DNA of 64,000 nt from Halobacterium wangiae (GCF_021249345.1 NZ_CP089588.1:496001-560000), one strand, 5' to 3'. Counted from the first letter of the stretch, positions 49,205 through 59,086 are shown. The notes: generated by a model from the letters alone, not told the origin. Program-made: numbers and translations.

Positions 49205-50542
49205 ATGACCGCTGTCGGCATCGACGCTATCGAAGTTCGGACGGGGAGATTACAGCTCGACCTCGCGGAGACGTTCGCCCCGGAGAAGGGCGACGACCCC
49301 GAGAAGTACACGAAAGGCCTCGGTCTACACCGGTCCTCGTTCCCGGACGCCTACGAGGACATCGTCACGATGGGCGCGAACGCCGCGCACCGACTGATGG
49401 AGCGAAAGGGCCTCGAACCCGAGGACATCGGCCGCATCGACGTGGCGACGGAGTCGGCGTTCGACAACTCCAAGCCCGTCTCGACGTACGTCGCGGGCTG
49501 CCTCGAACAGGTGTACGACGGCGACTTCCACCACGCGAACAAGGGCGAACGGAAGTTCGCCTGCATCGCGGGCACCCAGAGCCTCGACGACGCCGTCAAC
49601 TGGATCCTCGCGGGGCGGAATCGCGGCCGCGGCGCGCTCGTCATCGCCACCGACACCGCGCTGTACACCCGCGGCGACCCTGGCGAGGCGACGCAGGGCG
49701 CCGGCGCCGTCGCGATGTACATCACCGAGGACCCCGACGTCGTCACCCTCTCGACAGAGCAGGGGTACGGCTCCGCCGACGAGACTGACTTCCTGAAGCC
49801 GAACCAGCAGTTCCCCTCGGTCGACGGCAAGCGCTCCATCCAGGTGTACCTCTCCCGGATGCGCGAGGCGCTCACCGACTTCGAGAGCGTCGCCGGGTCG
49901 ACCCACCCCGACGACTACGAGTACATCCCGTTCCACACGCCGTACCCGGGGATGGTGCGGAAGGCCGCGCTTCTGGGCTTCCGGCACATGATCCGGAACA
50001 CCGAGATCGAGGACGAACTCGCGAGCGAGATCGGGCGACAGCCCCGCCGCGAGGACTTCGACTCCCGCGAGGAGTTCGACGACGCCATCCGCGACCACAT
50101 GGACGACCTGAAGGAGACCGACGCCTACCGCGAGTGGTACGCCGACGCCATCGAGCCGACGCTGTCCATCTCCAGCCAGGTCGGTAACTGGTACACTGGC
50201 TCGGTCCACCTCGCCCGCCTGAGCGCGCTGAAGCACGCCGCCGAGAACGACGTCGACCTCGCAGGGAAGAAACTGCTCGTCGCCTCCTACGGCTCCGGCG
50301 CGCAGGCCGAGTTCCACGCCGAGACCGTCCAGGCCGGCTTCCGCGACGAGGTCGCGGCGTGCAACGTCGACGAGCAGATAGACGCCCGCTACGACCTCAC
50401 CTTCGGAGAGTACGAGGACGTACACGACCGGCACAACCACGAGAAGAGCTCCGAGCTCGAACCGTTCACGCAGCCGGACGCCGAGTTCGTCTTCGACGGC
50501 TGGGGCCCGATGAACGAGCGCAAGTACACCTACGTCGAGTAG
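49205..50542 (+). CDS. hmgB: hydroxymethylglutaryl-CoA synthase
   Basis: The 445-residue protein is an HMG-CoA synthase of the thiolase fold: GIDAIEVRTGRLQLDL at the start, DIGRIDVATESAFDNSK, the nucleophile Cys120 in RKFACIAGTQ, the acid/base histidine in YIPFHTPYPGM and the late GNWYTGSVHLARLSAL. It condenses acetyl-CoA and acetoacetyl-CoA to HMG-CoA, the committed step toward mevalonate and the isoprenoid lipids of archaea. The end with WGPMNERKYTYVE fits haloarchaeal proteins. It forms its own unit between the surface protein and the convergent alcohol dehydrogenase. Confidence 0.96.
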   Translation: MTAVGIDAIEVRTGRLQLDLAETFAPEKGDDPEKYTKGLGLHRSSFPDAYEDIVTMGANAAHRLMERKGLEPEDIGRIDVATESAFDNSKPVSTYVAGCLEQVYDGDFHHANKGERKFACIAGTQSLDDAVNWILAGRNRGRGALVIATDTALYTRGDPGEATQGAGAVAMYITEDPDVVTLSTEQGYGSADETDFLKPNQQFPSVDGKRSIQVYLSRMREALTDFESVAGSTHPDDYEYIPFHTPYPGMVRKAALLGFRHMIRNTEIEDELASEIGRQPRREDFDSREEFDDAIRDHMDDLKETDAYREWYADAIEPTLSISSQVGNWYTGSVHLARLSALKHAAENDVDLAGKKLLVASYGSGAQAEFHAETVQAGFRDEVAACNVDEQIDARYDLTFGEYEDVHDRHNHEKSSELEPFTQPDAEFVFDGWGPMNERKYTYVE

Positions 50543-50580
50543 CGTAGTCCCCTATTCTCTGCGTCGAGCGTCCGCCGGCA

Positions 50581-51840
50581 CTACCACGCAGCGTCGAGCA
50601 CGTCCCGGAGTTCCTCGACCGTCGGGTCGAGTCCCGCTGGTGCGTTCCGCATGAACACGTCGTCTGCGACGTACGCGGCGACGTCGTGGAGTTCGTCGCG
50701 CTCGGGGTAGTCGTCGAGGTCGCGGATGCGTTCGGGGAGGCCGAGGCCGTCCCGGATCGCGGCGAGCCCTTCGACGGCGGCCTCCGCAACGGCGTCCGGG
50801 TCGTCCTGGGCGGCGCCGGGGGCGAGCGCCTCCGCGAGCAGGCCGCGACGACCGTCGACGTGCTCGAAGAGGTAGCGCAGCGCGTGCGGCGCGACGGCGG
50901 CGTGCGCGCGGCCCTGGTGGGCGTCGAAGCCGTGGGTGAGGCCGTGGCCGAACGCGTGGACGAGCGAGAGCGTCGAGCCGTCGGGCCGCGAGACGCCGTA
51001 CTGCGCGAGGACGATGCCGAGGACCGCGCGCTCGACGTCCCGCGGGTCCGGGTCGTCGCTCCCGAGTGCGGGCAGCCCCTCGCGGCAGAGGCGGAGGCCG
51101 TGGACCGCGGTGGCGTCGGAGATGGGCGTGGCGTTCCGGGCGTACAGCGACTCGACGGCCTTGTCGAGACCGTTCATCGCCGACCCCACGAGCACTCCCT
51201 GTGGCGTGGTGTCGAAGAGATCGGGGTCATAGTGGAGTGCGTCTGGCATCAGTCTGGGGTCGGATACGCCGCCGCCAGCGTGCGACTCGACCGGGTCGGT
51301 GTCGGGCGCGACGGAGATGCCGGCGCCCTGCGAGAGGTCGGCGCCGGCGAGCGTGGTGGGGACGACGACGGCCGGAGGGAGGTCGCCCTCCGGGACGTCG
51401 ATCGTCCCGCTCTCCGCGAGTTCCGTCGCTGCTTGCTCGAGCGTGCAGTCCCGGGCTACGAGGAAGCGCGCGACCTTCGTCACGTCGAGGCTGCTACCGG
51501 AGCCGACGGCGACAAAGGCGTCGGCGTCCGCCGCGTCCAGGGCCTCCGCGGCGGCGTGAGCCGTCGCGACGCGCTTCTCGGGCGTCGTCTCCGCGAACTC
51601 GCCGGCGAGCGCGTCGCCGAGGCCGTCCCGGACCGGGTCCATGACGGCCGGCGTCGAGCCGACCGTCTGGCCGGTGACGACGAGCGCGCGGGAGGCGCCC
51701 ACGTCGCGCAGTTCCTCGGCGAGCGAGGCCACGCAGCCGCGGCCGAACCGGACGGTCCCCGGTTCGTACTCGAACCGGAATCCGTCCTCGCCGTACGTCC
51801 GCCCGTCGAAGCCGTCGAGGGAGCTGTGGAAGTCCACCAT
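50581..51840 (-). CDS. iron-containing (group III) alcohol dehydrogenase
   Basis: The 419-residue protein has the group III ADH layout: nucleotide-binding GVAxxLAEELRDVGASRALVVTG at the start, VAVGSGSSLDVTKVARFL (GGGSxxD type), AVVVPTTLAGADLSQGAG, and the metal ligands Asp in NGLDKAVES, then the histidines in HAFGHGLTHGFDAHQGRAHA. Family members reduce aldehydes or oxidise alcohols, or act as glycerol or maleylacetate reductases; the substrate is open. The segment NGLDKAVES lacks the usual second His of the first metal motif, which could change metal use. The start MVDFHSSLDG is at 51840. Confidence 0.87.
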   Translation of the reverse strand: MVDFHSSLDGFDGRTYGEDGFRFEYEPGTVRFGRGCVASLAEELRDVGASRALVVTGQTVGSTPAVMDPVRDGLGDALAGEFAETTPEKRVATAHAAAEALDAADADAFVAVGSGSSLDVTKVARFLVARDCTLEQAATELAESGTIDVPEGDLPPAVVVPTTLAGADLSQGAGISVAPDTDPVESHAGGGVSDPRLMPDALHYDPDLFDTTPQGVLVGSAMNGLDKAVESLYARNATPISDATAVHGLRLCREGLPALGSDDPDPRDVERAVLGIVLAQYGVSRPDGSTLSLVHAFGHGLTHGFDAHQGRAHAAVAPHALRYLFEHVDGRRGLLAEALAPGAAQDDPDAVAEAAVEGLAAIRDGLGLPERIRDLDDYPERDELHDVAAYVADDVFMRNAPAGLDPTVEELRDVLDAAW

Positions 51841-51961
51841 ATCGTCTGCCAGTACCAGCGAGAGCCACAAAAGCACTCGCGAAACCCACCCTCGCACTCG
51901 GGCGATCCCGGTCGCGGGACCCCAAGAATCTACACGGTGGGCTCGCGAACGTAGCGCCGAG

Positions 51962-52969
51962 ATGGCGGACGACAGCCACGAGCAGCCGACGACGTACGGC
52001 TCGCTCTCCCCCGAGGCGGCGCTCGGCCTCCTCGGCAACGACGTGCGCGCGGAGATCCTGTGGGCGCTCAGCGAGGCGCGCGGCGAGGACGGGCCGCCGG
52101 CGCTCTCCTTCTCGGAGCTCCGCGAGCGGGTCGCCGAGCGTCGCGAGGCCAGAGCGCGCGCGGCCCGCGACCCGGACCCGCCCGAGTCGCTCGACAGCAG
52201 CCAGTTCAACTACCACCTCCAGCAGCTCGTCGGCCACTTCGTCGAGCGTCGCGGCGAGGACGGTACGGCGGAGTCCCAGCTTGTCCCCGCGATGGCGGGC
52301 GACCACGGCGACGGCTACGCGCTCCGTCCGGAGGGGACGACGCTCACGCGGACGGTCCGCTCGATGACGTTCACGGACGAGGCGACCCGCGACTCTCTGG
52401 ACGTCGGCCTCGACTGCTACTTCTGCGAGACGGCCGTCGAGACGGCCTACGGAAACGGCATCTGCAAGGTACAGTGTCCGGACTGTGAGTACCTCTACGA
52501 CTACAACCTCACGCCCCCGGGTGTCGTCGCCGACAGCGACGCCAAGACGCTCTCCCGGGTCGCACGCTACAACCGCCACGTCCGGTTGGCGTTCGCCGAC
52601 GGCGTCTGCCCGTACTGCGCGAGCGACGTCGGTCACTCGTTCAAGGACCCCGCGGAGACCGGCTACCCGGGACGCGACCGGCGGACGGTCCTGCTCCACC
52701 GCCAGTGCGGCCACTGCGGGAACATGGACAACCTCACGCTGGGGGAGTTCCTGCTGGGCGACCCCGAACTGGTGGCGTTCTGCCACGAGCACGGCGTCGA
52801 CGTCCGTTCGACACCCATCTGGGACCTGGCGTTCGCGGCGACCGACCAATCCGTTACGGTGCGCTCGCGGGACCCGTGGGAACTCGCCCTCGAGGTTCGA
52901 CTCGACGGCGACACGCTCGAACTCGTGGTGGACGACGAACTGTCGGTCGTCGAGCGGACTCGCACCTGA
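51962..52969 (+). CDS. winged-helix regulator with zinc-ribbon domains
   Basis: The 335-residue protein has an N-terminal ArsR-like winged helix (AALGLLGNDVRAEILWALSEA, about residues 19-39; SSQFNYHLQQLVGHFVE, 81-97). A long middle and C-terminal part carries four CxxC-type knuckles: CYFCE, CKVQCPDCEY, CPYCAS and CGHCGN, i.e. two zinc ribbons. This is a common haloarchaeal regulator design of unknown signal. The gene is divergent from the alcohol dehydrogenase (121-base gap) and could control it. Confidence 0.85.
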   Translation: MADDSHEQPTTYGSLSPEAALGLLGNDVRAEILWALSEARGEDGPPALSFSELRERVAERREARARAARDPDPPESLDSSQFNYHLQQLVGHFVERRGEDGTAESQLVPAMAGDHGDGYALRPEGTTLTRTVRSMTFTDEATRDSLDVGLDCYFCETAVETAYGNGICKVQCPDCEYLYDYNLTPPGVVADSDAKTLSRVARYNRHVRLAFADGVCPYCASDVGHSFKDPAETGYPGRDRRTVLLHRQCGHCGNMDNLTLGEFLLGDPELVAFCHEHGVDVRSTPIWDLAFAATDQSVTVRSRDPWELALEVRLDGDTLELVVDDELSVVERTRT

Positions 52970-52970
52970 G

Positions 52971-53678
52971 TCAGGCGTGTTCGCGGAGAGCGGTGAGCAT
53001 CTCCTCGAGGTCCATCTCCGTGACCGCCAGCGAGAAGCCGTCGCGCTGTGCGAGGTCTGGGGCGTGCTCCCAGAGGTCGTCGGGGGTGAGTCCGTGGAGG
53101 AGGACGGCGCTCGGCGTGGGGTTGGCGACGCGGAGCGCGACCAGCGGGCTCTCCCCGCGGGAGACGTTCGTGAACCCGAGCACGCGGCTCGTCGACTGGC
53201 CGTACAGGCGGTAGAAGCCGTCGCCGCTCAGCCGCGTGATGGCGTTGATGGAGTCGATGACGGTGTGGCCGGTGATGCGGTCGCGGTCCCCGGAGACGAT
53301 CTCGGTGGCGTCGACGGTGTCGTAGAGGGCGGTGAGTTCGACTGATGCCGGGTACTCCCGGAGGTCGAGGACGACGTCGCTGTCGAAGCCCGCCGAGAGG
53401 ACGCGGGCGTACTGGCGGATGTGCTCGCCGCTGCGGCGCTCGTCGATGTCCAGGAGCGCGTTGACGAGGCGGCTGACGAGCGCGATGCCGGGGCTCTCCC
53501 GGCGGCCGCTCTCGTAGTCGGAGACGACAGACGACGAAACGTCGAGTTCGTCGGCGAGGGCGGTCTGGGAGACGTCGAAGTCCGTGCGCCACTTCCGGAG
53601 GGTGGCGCCGGGGTCGTCGCTGAGCGTTATCTCGCCGGCGATGCGCTCCGCGAGGCCGGCACGCGGGTCGGCGTCCAT
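52971..53678 (-). CDS. Xre-type HTH regulator (archaeal COG1709-like)
   Basis: The 235-residue protein has a Xre HTH at about residues 25-75 (TLRKWRTDFDVSQTALADELDVSSSVVSDYESGRRESPG), followed by an archaeal ligand-like domain: EIVSGDRDRITGHTVIDSINAITRL, FYRLYGQSTSRVLGFTNVSRGESPLVALRVANPTPSAVLLHGL. The domain form matches archaeal regulators in COG1709; the effector is not known. Its stop lies two bases from the end of the convergent zinc-ribbon regulator gene. Confidence 0.87.
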   Translation of the reverse strand: MDADPRAGLAERIAGEITLSDDPGATLRKWRTDFDVSQTALADELDVSSSVVSDYESGRRESPGIALVSRLVNALLDIDERRSGEHIRQYARVLSAGFDSDVVLDLREYPASVELTALYDTVDATEIVSGDRDRITGHTVIDSINAITRLSGDGFYRLYGQSTSRVLGFTNVSRGESPLVALRVANPTPSAVLLHGLTPDDLWEHAPDLAQRDGFSLAVTEMDLEEMLTALREHA

Positions 53679-53776
53679 ACGCGGCAGTCGCCACCGCCCG
53701 GCCAAAAGTCTGCCGGAGCGGGTTCGACACCTGACGAACGACAAAGCCCATTGGGCGGTGGTACCGAGACGCAGGC

Positions 53777-54400
53777 ATGCCATCGACGGTCGTCCACGTG
53801 GCGTTCGGCGCGCTCGTGGCGACGGCGTTCCTCCGGGAGTTCGACGCGAGGGCCCTCGCCGCGGTCTGTGCGTTCACCGCGCTCCCGGACCTCGATACGT
53901 TCCTCGGCGTGTGGATCCACGGCGGCCACCGCGCGCTCCTCCACACCGCTTTGCTCCCGCTGTTGCTCGGCGCAGTCGTCGTCTGGGATGGGCGCCGGGC
54001 CGACTCGTGGCTCCGCGACCGCTTCGGCGCCCGCGGGCACCACGTCGCGGGCGTCGGCGTCCTCGCGCTCACACTGGGTGGCATCGGTCCCGACCTGACG
54101 ACCAACGGCGTGAACCTCTTCTACCCCCTCCACGACCAGTTCTACGCGTTCTCGGGGCGACTCGAACTCTCCAGCACGGAGGGTGTCGTCCAGACGTTCG
54201 TGGAACTCGGCGAAGACGGCGACACCGCCCGCGGCACCACGGAGACGGTCCACTACTGGACGGGCGTAGACGTCAAGCGCGGACCGGACCCCGAGGGTGC
54301 CGAGCGCGTCTTCCCCATCGTCTCCTCGGGGCTCCAGTTGCTCGTCGTGGTGGTCGCCGCCGCGGGCGTGTTCGGCCGGTTCCGCGAGGCGAACCGCTAA
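53777..54400 (+). CDS. membrane-bound metal-dependent hydrolase (YdjM/DUF457)
   Basis: The 207-residue membrane protein starts MPSTVVHVAFGALVATAFL and shows the DUF457/YdjM pattern: His7 in the first helix, ALPDLDTFLG, and HGGHRALLHTALLPLLLG (HRxxxH). About four helices follow, with a loop carrying EGVVQTFVELGEDGDTARG. The family is related to phospholipase C/LexA-regulated membrane hydrolases and probably binds zinc at the membrane surface; substrate unknown. It is divergent from the Xre regulator by 98 bases. Confidence 0.82.
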   Translation: MPSTVVHVAFGALVATAFLREFDARALAAVCAFTALPDLDTFLGVWIHGGHRALLHTALLPLLLGAVVVWDGRRADSWLRDRFGARGHHVAGVGVLALTLGGIGPDLTTNGVNLFYPLHDQFYAFSGRLELSSTEGVVQTFVELGEDGDTARGTTETVHYWTGVDVKRGPDPEGAERVFPIVSSGLQLLVVVVAAAGVFGRFREANR

Positions 54401-54424
54401 CGCCCCCCGGGCCGAACGCGAACC

Positions 54425-54919
54425 ATGGTCAGGCCGTACGCGGACGGGGACAGCGACGCGCTCTGGGAACTCAAACGCGGCTTCGAGACCGGACTCGGCG
54501 AGGGGACCGGCGGGCCGGAGAAGGCCGCGACGTACGAGGCGAAACTCGACGCCGACTACCGCGAGCAGTGGCTGGCGTGGGTCGACCGCTGCGTCGACGA
54601 GCAGGAGCGCTGCGTGCAGGTGGCTCCGTCGGGCGAGGGCGACGGCCTCGCGGGCTACGCCTTCGTCCTCCCGGAGTCGATGGCGTTCGTCTGGGACGCC
54701 GCCGTCCTGAACGAGATCTACGTCCGCCCCGAACACCGGGGGACCGGCGTCGCGGACGACCTGCTGGCGGCCGCACTGGCGTTCGCCCGCGACCAGGACC
54801 TCCCGCTCGACCGGATGGTCCTCGACGTCGACCGGAAGAACGAACGCGCACAGCGCTTCTACGAGCGGAACGGCTTCGAGCACTGGGGCGAGATGGTCGC
54901 GCGCGAGCTGTCAGAGTAG
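54425..54919 (+). CDS. GNAT family N-acetyltransferase
   Basis: The 164-residue protein has the GNAT core: AVLNEIYVRPEHRGTGVADDLLAAALAFARDQ with the acetyl-CoA pyrophosphate loop RPEHRGTGVA (about residues 99-108), and the end LDVDRKNERAQRFYERNGFEHWGEMVAREL (motif B). The acceptor is unknown. A decayed copy of its last 25 codons occurs at 56173-56255. It lies 24 bases after the DUF457 gene on the same strand and may be co-transcribed. Confidence 0.9.
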   Translation: MVRPYADGDSDALWELKRGFETGLGEGTGGPEKAATYEAKLDADYREQWLAWVDRCVDEQERCVQVAPSGEGDGLAGYAFVLPESMAFVWDAAVLNEIYVRPEHRGTGVADDLLAAALAFARDQDLPLDRMVLDVDRKNERAQRFYERNGFEHWGEMVARELSE

Positions 54920-55020
54920 TCGCCGGGAGATAGTAGTGGCCGAATGATCTCGGGAGCATCTCGGAGTGCGGCAGTGGACCCTCCGGAGACACTTTTCGTA
55001 CTGAACGCGAACTAGCACGC

Positions 55021-55482
55021 ATGGTTCGCACCCCCCGGTCGTGGTTCCTCCGGGACACCGTCATCGCGACTGTGGTCCTCGCGGGACTGTACGGGCTCGC
55101 TGTGGGTGTGCAGTTCCAGCCCGTCCAGATTCCGGGCTACCTCCTCCTGGTGGGGTTCGGCGTGCTGGACCGCACGGTCGGCCCGTCGTCGGCCAGTCAC
55201 CCCGTGCTGTTCGCGGCGTATCTCCTCGCGCTCGGATTCGTCGGTGCGACGGTCGCACACGTGCTCTCCACCAGAGTGACGCCACTTCGACGGCCCTGGT
55301 GGCGAGTCGGCGTCGCCGCCGCCCTCGCACTGGTGGGCGTCCTCTCGCTGGGGTTCGCAGTGGCGGTCCTCCTCGGAACGTCGCAGCTGGAACCCGTCCT
55401 CGTCACGGGGGCGGCCGGACTACTGCTGTTGGGTCTCGCCAGCTGGCTCTCCGGCCTGGTCGGGGTCCGTTCGGTCCAGTAG
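55021..55482 (+). CDS. four-helix membrane protein of unknown function
   Basis: The 153-residue product MVRTPRSWFLRDTVIATVVLAG has about five hydrophobic segments: 13-29, 38-50, 63-84, 95-116 and 125-148, with short polar loops. There are no conserved motifs, cysteines or catalytic residues. It sits between two acetyltransferase genes and is a single unit. The family is not recognised. Confidence 0.65.
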   Translation: MVRTPRSWFLRDTVIATVVLAGLYGLAVGVQFQPVQIPGYLLLVGFGVLDRTVGPSSASHPVLFAAYLLALGFVGATVAHVLSTRVTPLRRPWWRVGVAAALALVGVLSLGFAVAVLLGTSQLEPVLVTGAAGLLLLGLASWLSGLVGVRSVQ

Positions 55483-55508
55483 CACGGACGTCGGTGGCCA
55501 GCGCTCCA

Positions 55509-56135
55509 TTACTCGCGGCCGTTCGCCGCCCGCCACTCCGCCTGGGAGACCGTGTACCGGACCTCGTCGACGGGGCCCTCTGGCGACTCGCCGTGGTGCC
55601 GGAGGAGTGCCTCGCGGCGGCCGCCGTTGGCGTCGACGTACTTCCGGATGGCGCGCTCGGAGTTCTCGTTGCCCGCGTGGTGGGTGACCGCGACCACGCC
55701 GAGGTCGAGGTCGTCGAACGCCAGTTCGAGGAGTGCGTCGGCGCGTTCGCCCGAGTAGCCCCGGCCCCAGAAACGCTTGCGCAGCCAGAGCCCGAGTGTC
55801 GCACAGTCCTGGTCCCACTGGCAGGTCAGGCCGCAGGTGCCGGCGAGTTCGCCCGCGCCGTCCTCGCCCTCCCGGGGGCGAATCGCGTACGTCGCAACCT
55901 CACCGTCGTCCCACCCCTCCTCGAAGAGCGCGAGCGTGTCCCGGGACACCTTCATCGAGTCGTGGGGGTTCCAGGAGAGATGCTCGGTCACTTCCTCGAT
56001 GTGGTCGTTGCGGCGGGAGGCGGCGGCGTAGAGTTCGCGGACGGAGACGTTGTCGCGGCAGCAGCGCTGGAGGCGGAGGCGGTCCGTCGTGATGCTGTCG
56101 GGGAACACGTTTCCGGTGTTCCCGCCGGCGACCAT
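55509..56135 (-). CDS. GNAT family N-acetyltransferase, RimJ/RimL type
   Basis: The 208-residue protein begins with DSITTDRLRLQRCCRDNVSVRELYA, the RimJ/RimL-like N-terminus (TxRLxLR), has LGLWLRKRFWGRGYSGERADALLELAFDDLDLGVVAVTHHAGNENSERAIRKYV (acetyl-CoA loop RFWGRGYSGE and the N-S-AIRK helix), and ends with a beta-hairpin with VDEVRYTVSQAEWRA. It probably acetylates an N-terminus or a small amine. Start at 56135 (MVAGGNTG) was chosen; an upstream in-frame ATG at 56165 is possible. It is convergent with the membrane protein gene. Confidence 0.88.
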   Translation of the reverse strand: MVAGGNTGNVFPDSITTDRLRLQRCCRDNVSVRELYAAASRRNDHIEEVTEHLSWNPHDSMKVSRDTLALFEEGWDDGEVATYAIRPREGEDGAGELAGTCGLTCQWDQDCATLGLWLRKRFWGRGYSGERADALLELAFDDLDLGVVAVTHHAGNENSERAIRKYVDANGGRREALLRHHGESPEGPVDEVRYTVSQAEWRAANGRE

Positions 56136-56172
56136 AACAGTTGTCTCGGTGTGAGAGCGCCTCACTCGGCCG

Positions 56173-56255
56173 GTGGTGGAGAACGAACGTGCACAGCGCT
56201 TCTACGAATGCCACGGCTCGCGCACTGGGGCAAGATGGTCGTCCACGACTGCTAG
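56173..56255 (+). pseudogene. fragment of a GNAT acetyltransferase (C-terminal 27 codons, frameshifted)
   Basis: Translating this short piece gives VENERAQRFYECHGSR and, after a one-base shift, HWGKMVVHDC followed by TAG at 56253-56255. It matches the end of the acetyltransferase at 54425-54919 (KNERAQRFYERNGF, EHWGEMVARELSE). The rest of that gene is absent. It is a decayed duplicate or remnant of a neighbouring second copy. Confidence 0.7.
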
Positions 56256-56824
56256 CGCGTTACCGCGCCGAGCACGCCGCCGAGCGCGCCGAACACCGCC
56301 GGGTAGACGATGCCGGCGAGCAGCACGCCGAGCGCGTAGTCGACGTGGACGGAGCTGTCGCCGACCGAGTACCGGAAGGCCAGCAGGCCGACCACGGCGA
56401 GCACGACGTAGCCTGCGGCGACGCTGACGCCCGCGCGGGCGCCGGACTCGGCTGTGGACGCGTCGGCGTTGCGCGCGACCACGAACCCGGCCAGCAGTAA
56501 CAGGACGACCGGGACGAGGTACAGCAGCATCGGCGCGTTTCCGTCCGCGATCAGGTTCTGGGTGGTGCGCCCGCTGCCGAGCGCTGGCGTCGTGAACGCG
56601 ACGTTGTGCGCGTTGTAGTACAGCCAGCCGACGGCCTGCCAGACCGGGATGGGGTCGCCGCCCAGGAAGTCCACGATGGCGTTGTACGCCTGGAGGTTCT
56701 CCTCGACGGACCCCGACTGCCAGAGGTACGTGACGAGGTAGCCGACCACGTAAGCGACGGCGTCAGTTGCCGCGCCCGCTGCGATACTCGCTCGCTCCTG
56801 CGGTGTCGTCTCGCCCGATTCCAT
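56252..56824 (-). CDS. haloarchaeal membrane protein of unknown function (190 aa)
   Basis: The 190-residue product starts MESGETTPQERASIAAGAATDAVAYVVGYLVTYLW and has about five hydrophobic segments (23-37, 58-72 weak, 98-118, 130-149, 164-188). The middle segment AVGWLYYNAHNVAFTTPALG is polar and probably faces outside. It has no recognisable catalytic motif. Its stop overlaps the end of the acetyltransferase fragment. It shares the strand with the copper ATPase gene upstream (54-base gap), so co-transcription is possible. Confidence 0.7.
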   Translation of the reverse strand: MESGETTPQERASIAAGAATDAVAYVVGYLVTYLWQSGSVEENLQAYNAIVDFLGGDPIPVWQAVGWLYYNAHNVAFTTPALGSGRTTQNLIADGNAPMLLYLVPVVLLLLAGFVVARNADASTAESGARAGVSVAAGYVVLAVVGLLAFRYSVGDSSVHVDYALGVLLAGIVYPAVFGALGGVLGAVTR

Positions 56825-56878
56825 GCTCCGGCCTGCGCCGCCTGCCGGGAAGTCACTTCTGGCCGGCGGCCAGCCCCC

Positions 56879-59086
56879 TCAGTCGTCGGCCGACGTCGCG
56901 TCGGCGTCCCCCGACGACGCCGTCGGCACCCCCGGGAGCGCCGCCACGCCGAGGTCCGCACGGCGGAGGAACTGGGCGTTGACGGCGACGATGACGGTGC
57001 TGAGCGACATCAACAGCGCGCCGACGGCCGGCGACAACAGGACGCCGACCGGCGCGAGGACGCCCGCGGCGAGCGGGATCGCGAAGACGTTGTAGCCGGC
57101 CGCCCACACGAGGTTCTCCTGCATCTTCCGGTAGCTCGCGCGACTCAGTTTCACCAGCCGAACGACGTCCATCGGGTTGTTCTGGACGAGGACGATGTCC
57201 GCGGACTGCACCGCGACGTCCGTGCCGCTCCCGATGGCGATGCCGACGTCCGCTCGCGTGAGCGCCGGTGCGTCGTTGACGCCGTCGCCGACCATCGCCA
57301 CCAGGCCGCCTCGCTCCTGTAGCTGGGTGATCTTCTCGTCCTTGTCCCCGGGGAGCACTTCGGCGAAGTACGTCTCGATGCCGAGTTCCGCGGCGACGGC
57401 GCGGGCGACGTCCTCGGAGTCCCCGGTCAACATCGCCACCTCGACGCCGAGTGCCTGGAGCGCGTCGACGGCCCGTCGGCTCTCCTCGCGGATCACGTCC
57501 GCGAGCGCGAACGCCGCGACGACGTCCTCGTCCCGGATCAGGTAGACGACCGTCTGGGCGTTCTCGCCGGCCCGCGTGGCGAACTCGGCGAGCGTCCGTG
57601 GCGGGTCGACGGCGAGTTCGTCGAGGAGGTTCGGGCCGCCGACGTAGATCCGCTCGCCGTCGACGGTCGCGCGAGCCCCCTTCCCCTTGAGGGCCTCGAA
57701 CTCGCTGGCCGTCGGCGTGCGGACGCCGCGCTCGGTCGCCCCCTCCCGGATCGCTCGCGCGATCATGTGCTCGGAGTCGGCTTCGACGGCCGCGGCGAGC
57801 GCGAGCGCGTCCGCCTCGTCGGTACCGTCCGCGGTCGCCACGTCCACGAGGCCCTGTTCGCCCTCCGTGAGCGTCCCGGTCTTGTCGAAGACGACCGTGT
57901 CCAGCGAGCGCGCGCGCTCCATCGCGATGCGGTCGCGGACGAGCATCCCGTTTCGCGCCGCCATCGACGTGTTGATGGCGACGACGAGCGGCACCGCGAG
58001 CCCCAGCGCGTGCGGACAGGCGATGACGAGGACGGTGACGACGCGCTCGACGACGGTCGCGTCGAACTGCGTGGCGAGCGTCCACGCGACGGCGGTGACG
58101 ACCGCGGCGGCGACGGCGACGTAGAACAGCCACCCCGCGGCGCGGTCGGCGAGCACCTGCGTCCTGGACTTGCTCCGCTGGGCCTCCTCGACGAGTCGCA
58201 TGATGCCAGCCAGCGCGCTGTCCTCGCCGACCGCCGTGATGCGGACGCGGAGGCTCCCGTCGCCGTTGATGGTGCCGCCGACGACATCGTCGCCGGGCGC
58301 CTTCGACACCGGCCTCGACTCGCCGGTGATCATCGCCTCGGTGACGTCGGACTCGCCGTCCGCGACGACCCCGTCGGCGGGCACGCTCGCACCGGGGCGG
58401 ACGAGCACGAGGTCGCCGGCGTCGAGGTCGCCGACCGGCACTTCCTCGGTCCCCTCGTCGGTGACGCGCTCGGCGGTGTCGGGGAGGAGCTTCGCGAGTT
58501 CGTCGAGCGCGCCCGACGCCCGGCGCACGCTGCGCATCTCGATCCAGTGGCCGAGCAGCATGATGACGACGAGCGTCACCAGCTCCCAGAAGAACCCCGT
58601 CAGCCCCTCGACGAAGACGCTGACGAGGCTGTAGACGAACGCGACCGAGATGGCCATCGAGATGAGCGTCATCATCCCCGGCTCGCGGGCGCGCACCTCC
58701 GGGACGGCCATCCGGAGGAACGGCACCCCACCGTACGCGAAGACGGCGACGGCGAAGACGGGGCCGACCCACTCGCTGCCGGGGAACGCGGGGGCCGAGA
58801 ACCCGAGCAGCATCTGCAGCATCTCGCTGTACACGAGGACGGGAATCGACAGTACCAGGCAGACGAAGAAGCGGCGGCGGAACATTTGCTCGTGGCCTGT
58901 GTGCATGCCACCGTGGTCCCCGTGGCCGTCGTGGTCTCCGTGGCCCGCCCGAGACCCTCGACCGCCGTGGGCGGGGTGACTGGCACCCCCGGTCGTTCCC
59001 TCCGCCTCGAGCACGCGCTGCTCGGTACGCTCCGTCCGGTGGTGGGAGTGCTCGTCGTCGGTGGTGTGGTGGTCGTGGTCGTCCAT
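56879..59086 (-). CDS. copB: copper-type P1B ATPase (CopB, CPH motif) with His-rich N-terminus
   Basis: The 735-residue P-type ATPase has a histidine-rich N-terminal tail ([36 protein letters not shown]) in place of the CxxC domains of CopA. It has about eight helices, the ion-binding motif CPH at residues 357-359 ([11 protein letters not shown]), the phosphorylated Asp401 in [16 protein letters not shown]-type SEHMIARAI and [13 protein letters not shown] marks the CopB subgroup, which moves Cu2+ or Cu+ (often Ag+) across the membrane. The start at 59086 was preferred; an in-frame ATG lies at 59125. It is paired with the exported copper-related protein upstream (59182-59961). Confidence 0.93.
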   Translation of the reverse strand: MDDHDHHTTDDEHSHHRTERTEQRVLEAEGTTGGASHPAHGGRGSRAGHGDHDGHGDHGGMHTGHEQMFRRRFFVCLVLSIPVLVYSEMLQMLLGFSAPAFPGSEWVGPVFAVAVFAYGGVPFLRMAVPEVRAREPGMMTLISMAISVAFVYSLVSVFVEGLTGFFWELVTLVVIMLLGHWIEMRSVRRASGALDELAKLLPDTAERVTDEGTEEVPVGDLDAGDLVLVRPGASVPADGVVADGESDVTEAMITGESRPVSKAPGDDVVGGTINGDGSLRVRITAVGEDSALAGIMRLVEEAQRSKSRTQVLADRAAGWLFYVAVAAAVVTAVAWTLATQFDATVVERVVTVLVIACPHALGLAVPLVVAINTSMAARNGMLVRDRIAMERARSLDTVVFDKTGTLTEGEQGLVDVATADGTDEADALALAAAVEADSEHMIARAIREGATERGVRTPTASEFEALKGKGARATVDGERIYVGGPNLLDELAVDPPRTLAEFATRAGENAQTVVYLIRDEDVVAAFALADVIREESRRAVDALQALGVEVAMLTGDSEDVARAVAAELGIETYFAEVLPGDKDEKITQLQERGGLVAMVGDGVNDAPALTRADVGIAIGSGTDVAVQSADIVLVQNNPMDVVRLVKLSRASYRKMQENLVWAAGYNVFAIPLAAGVLAPVGVLLSPAVGALLMSLSTVIVAVNAQFLRRADLGVAALPGVPTASSGDADATSADD

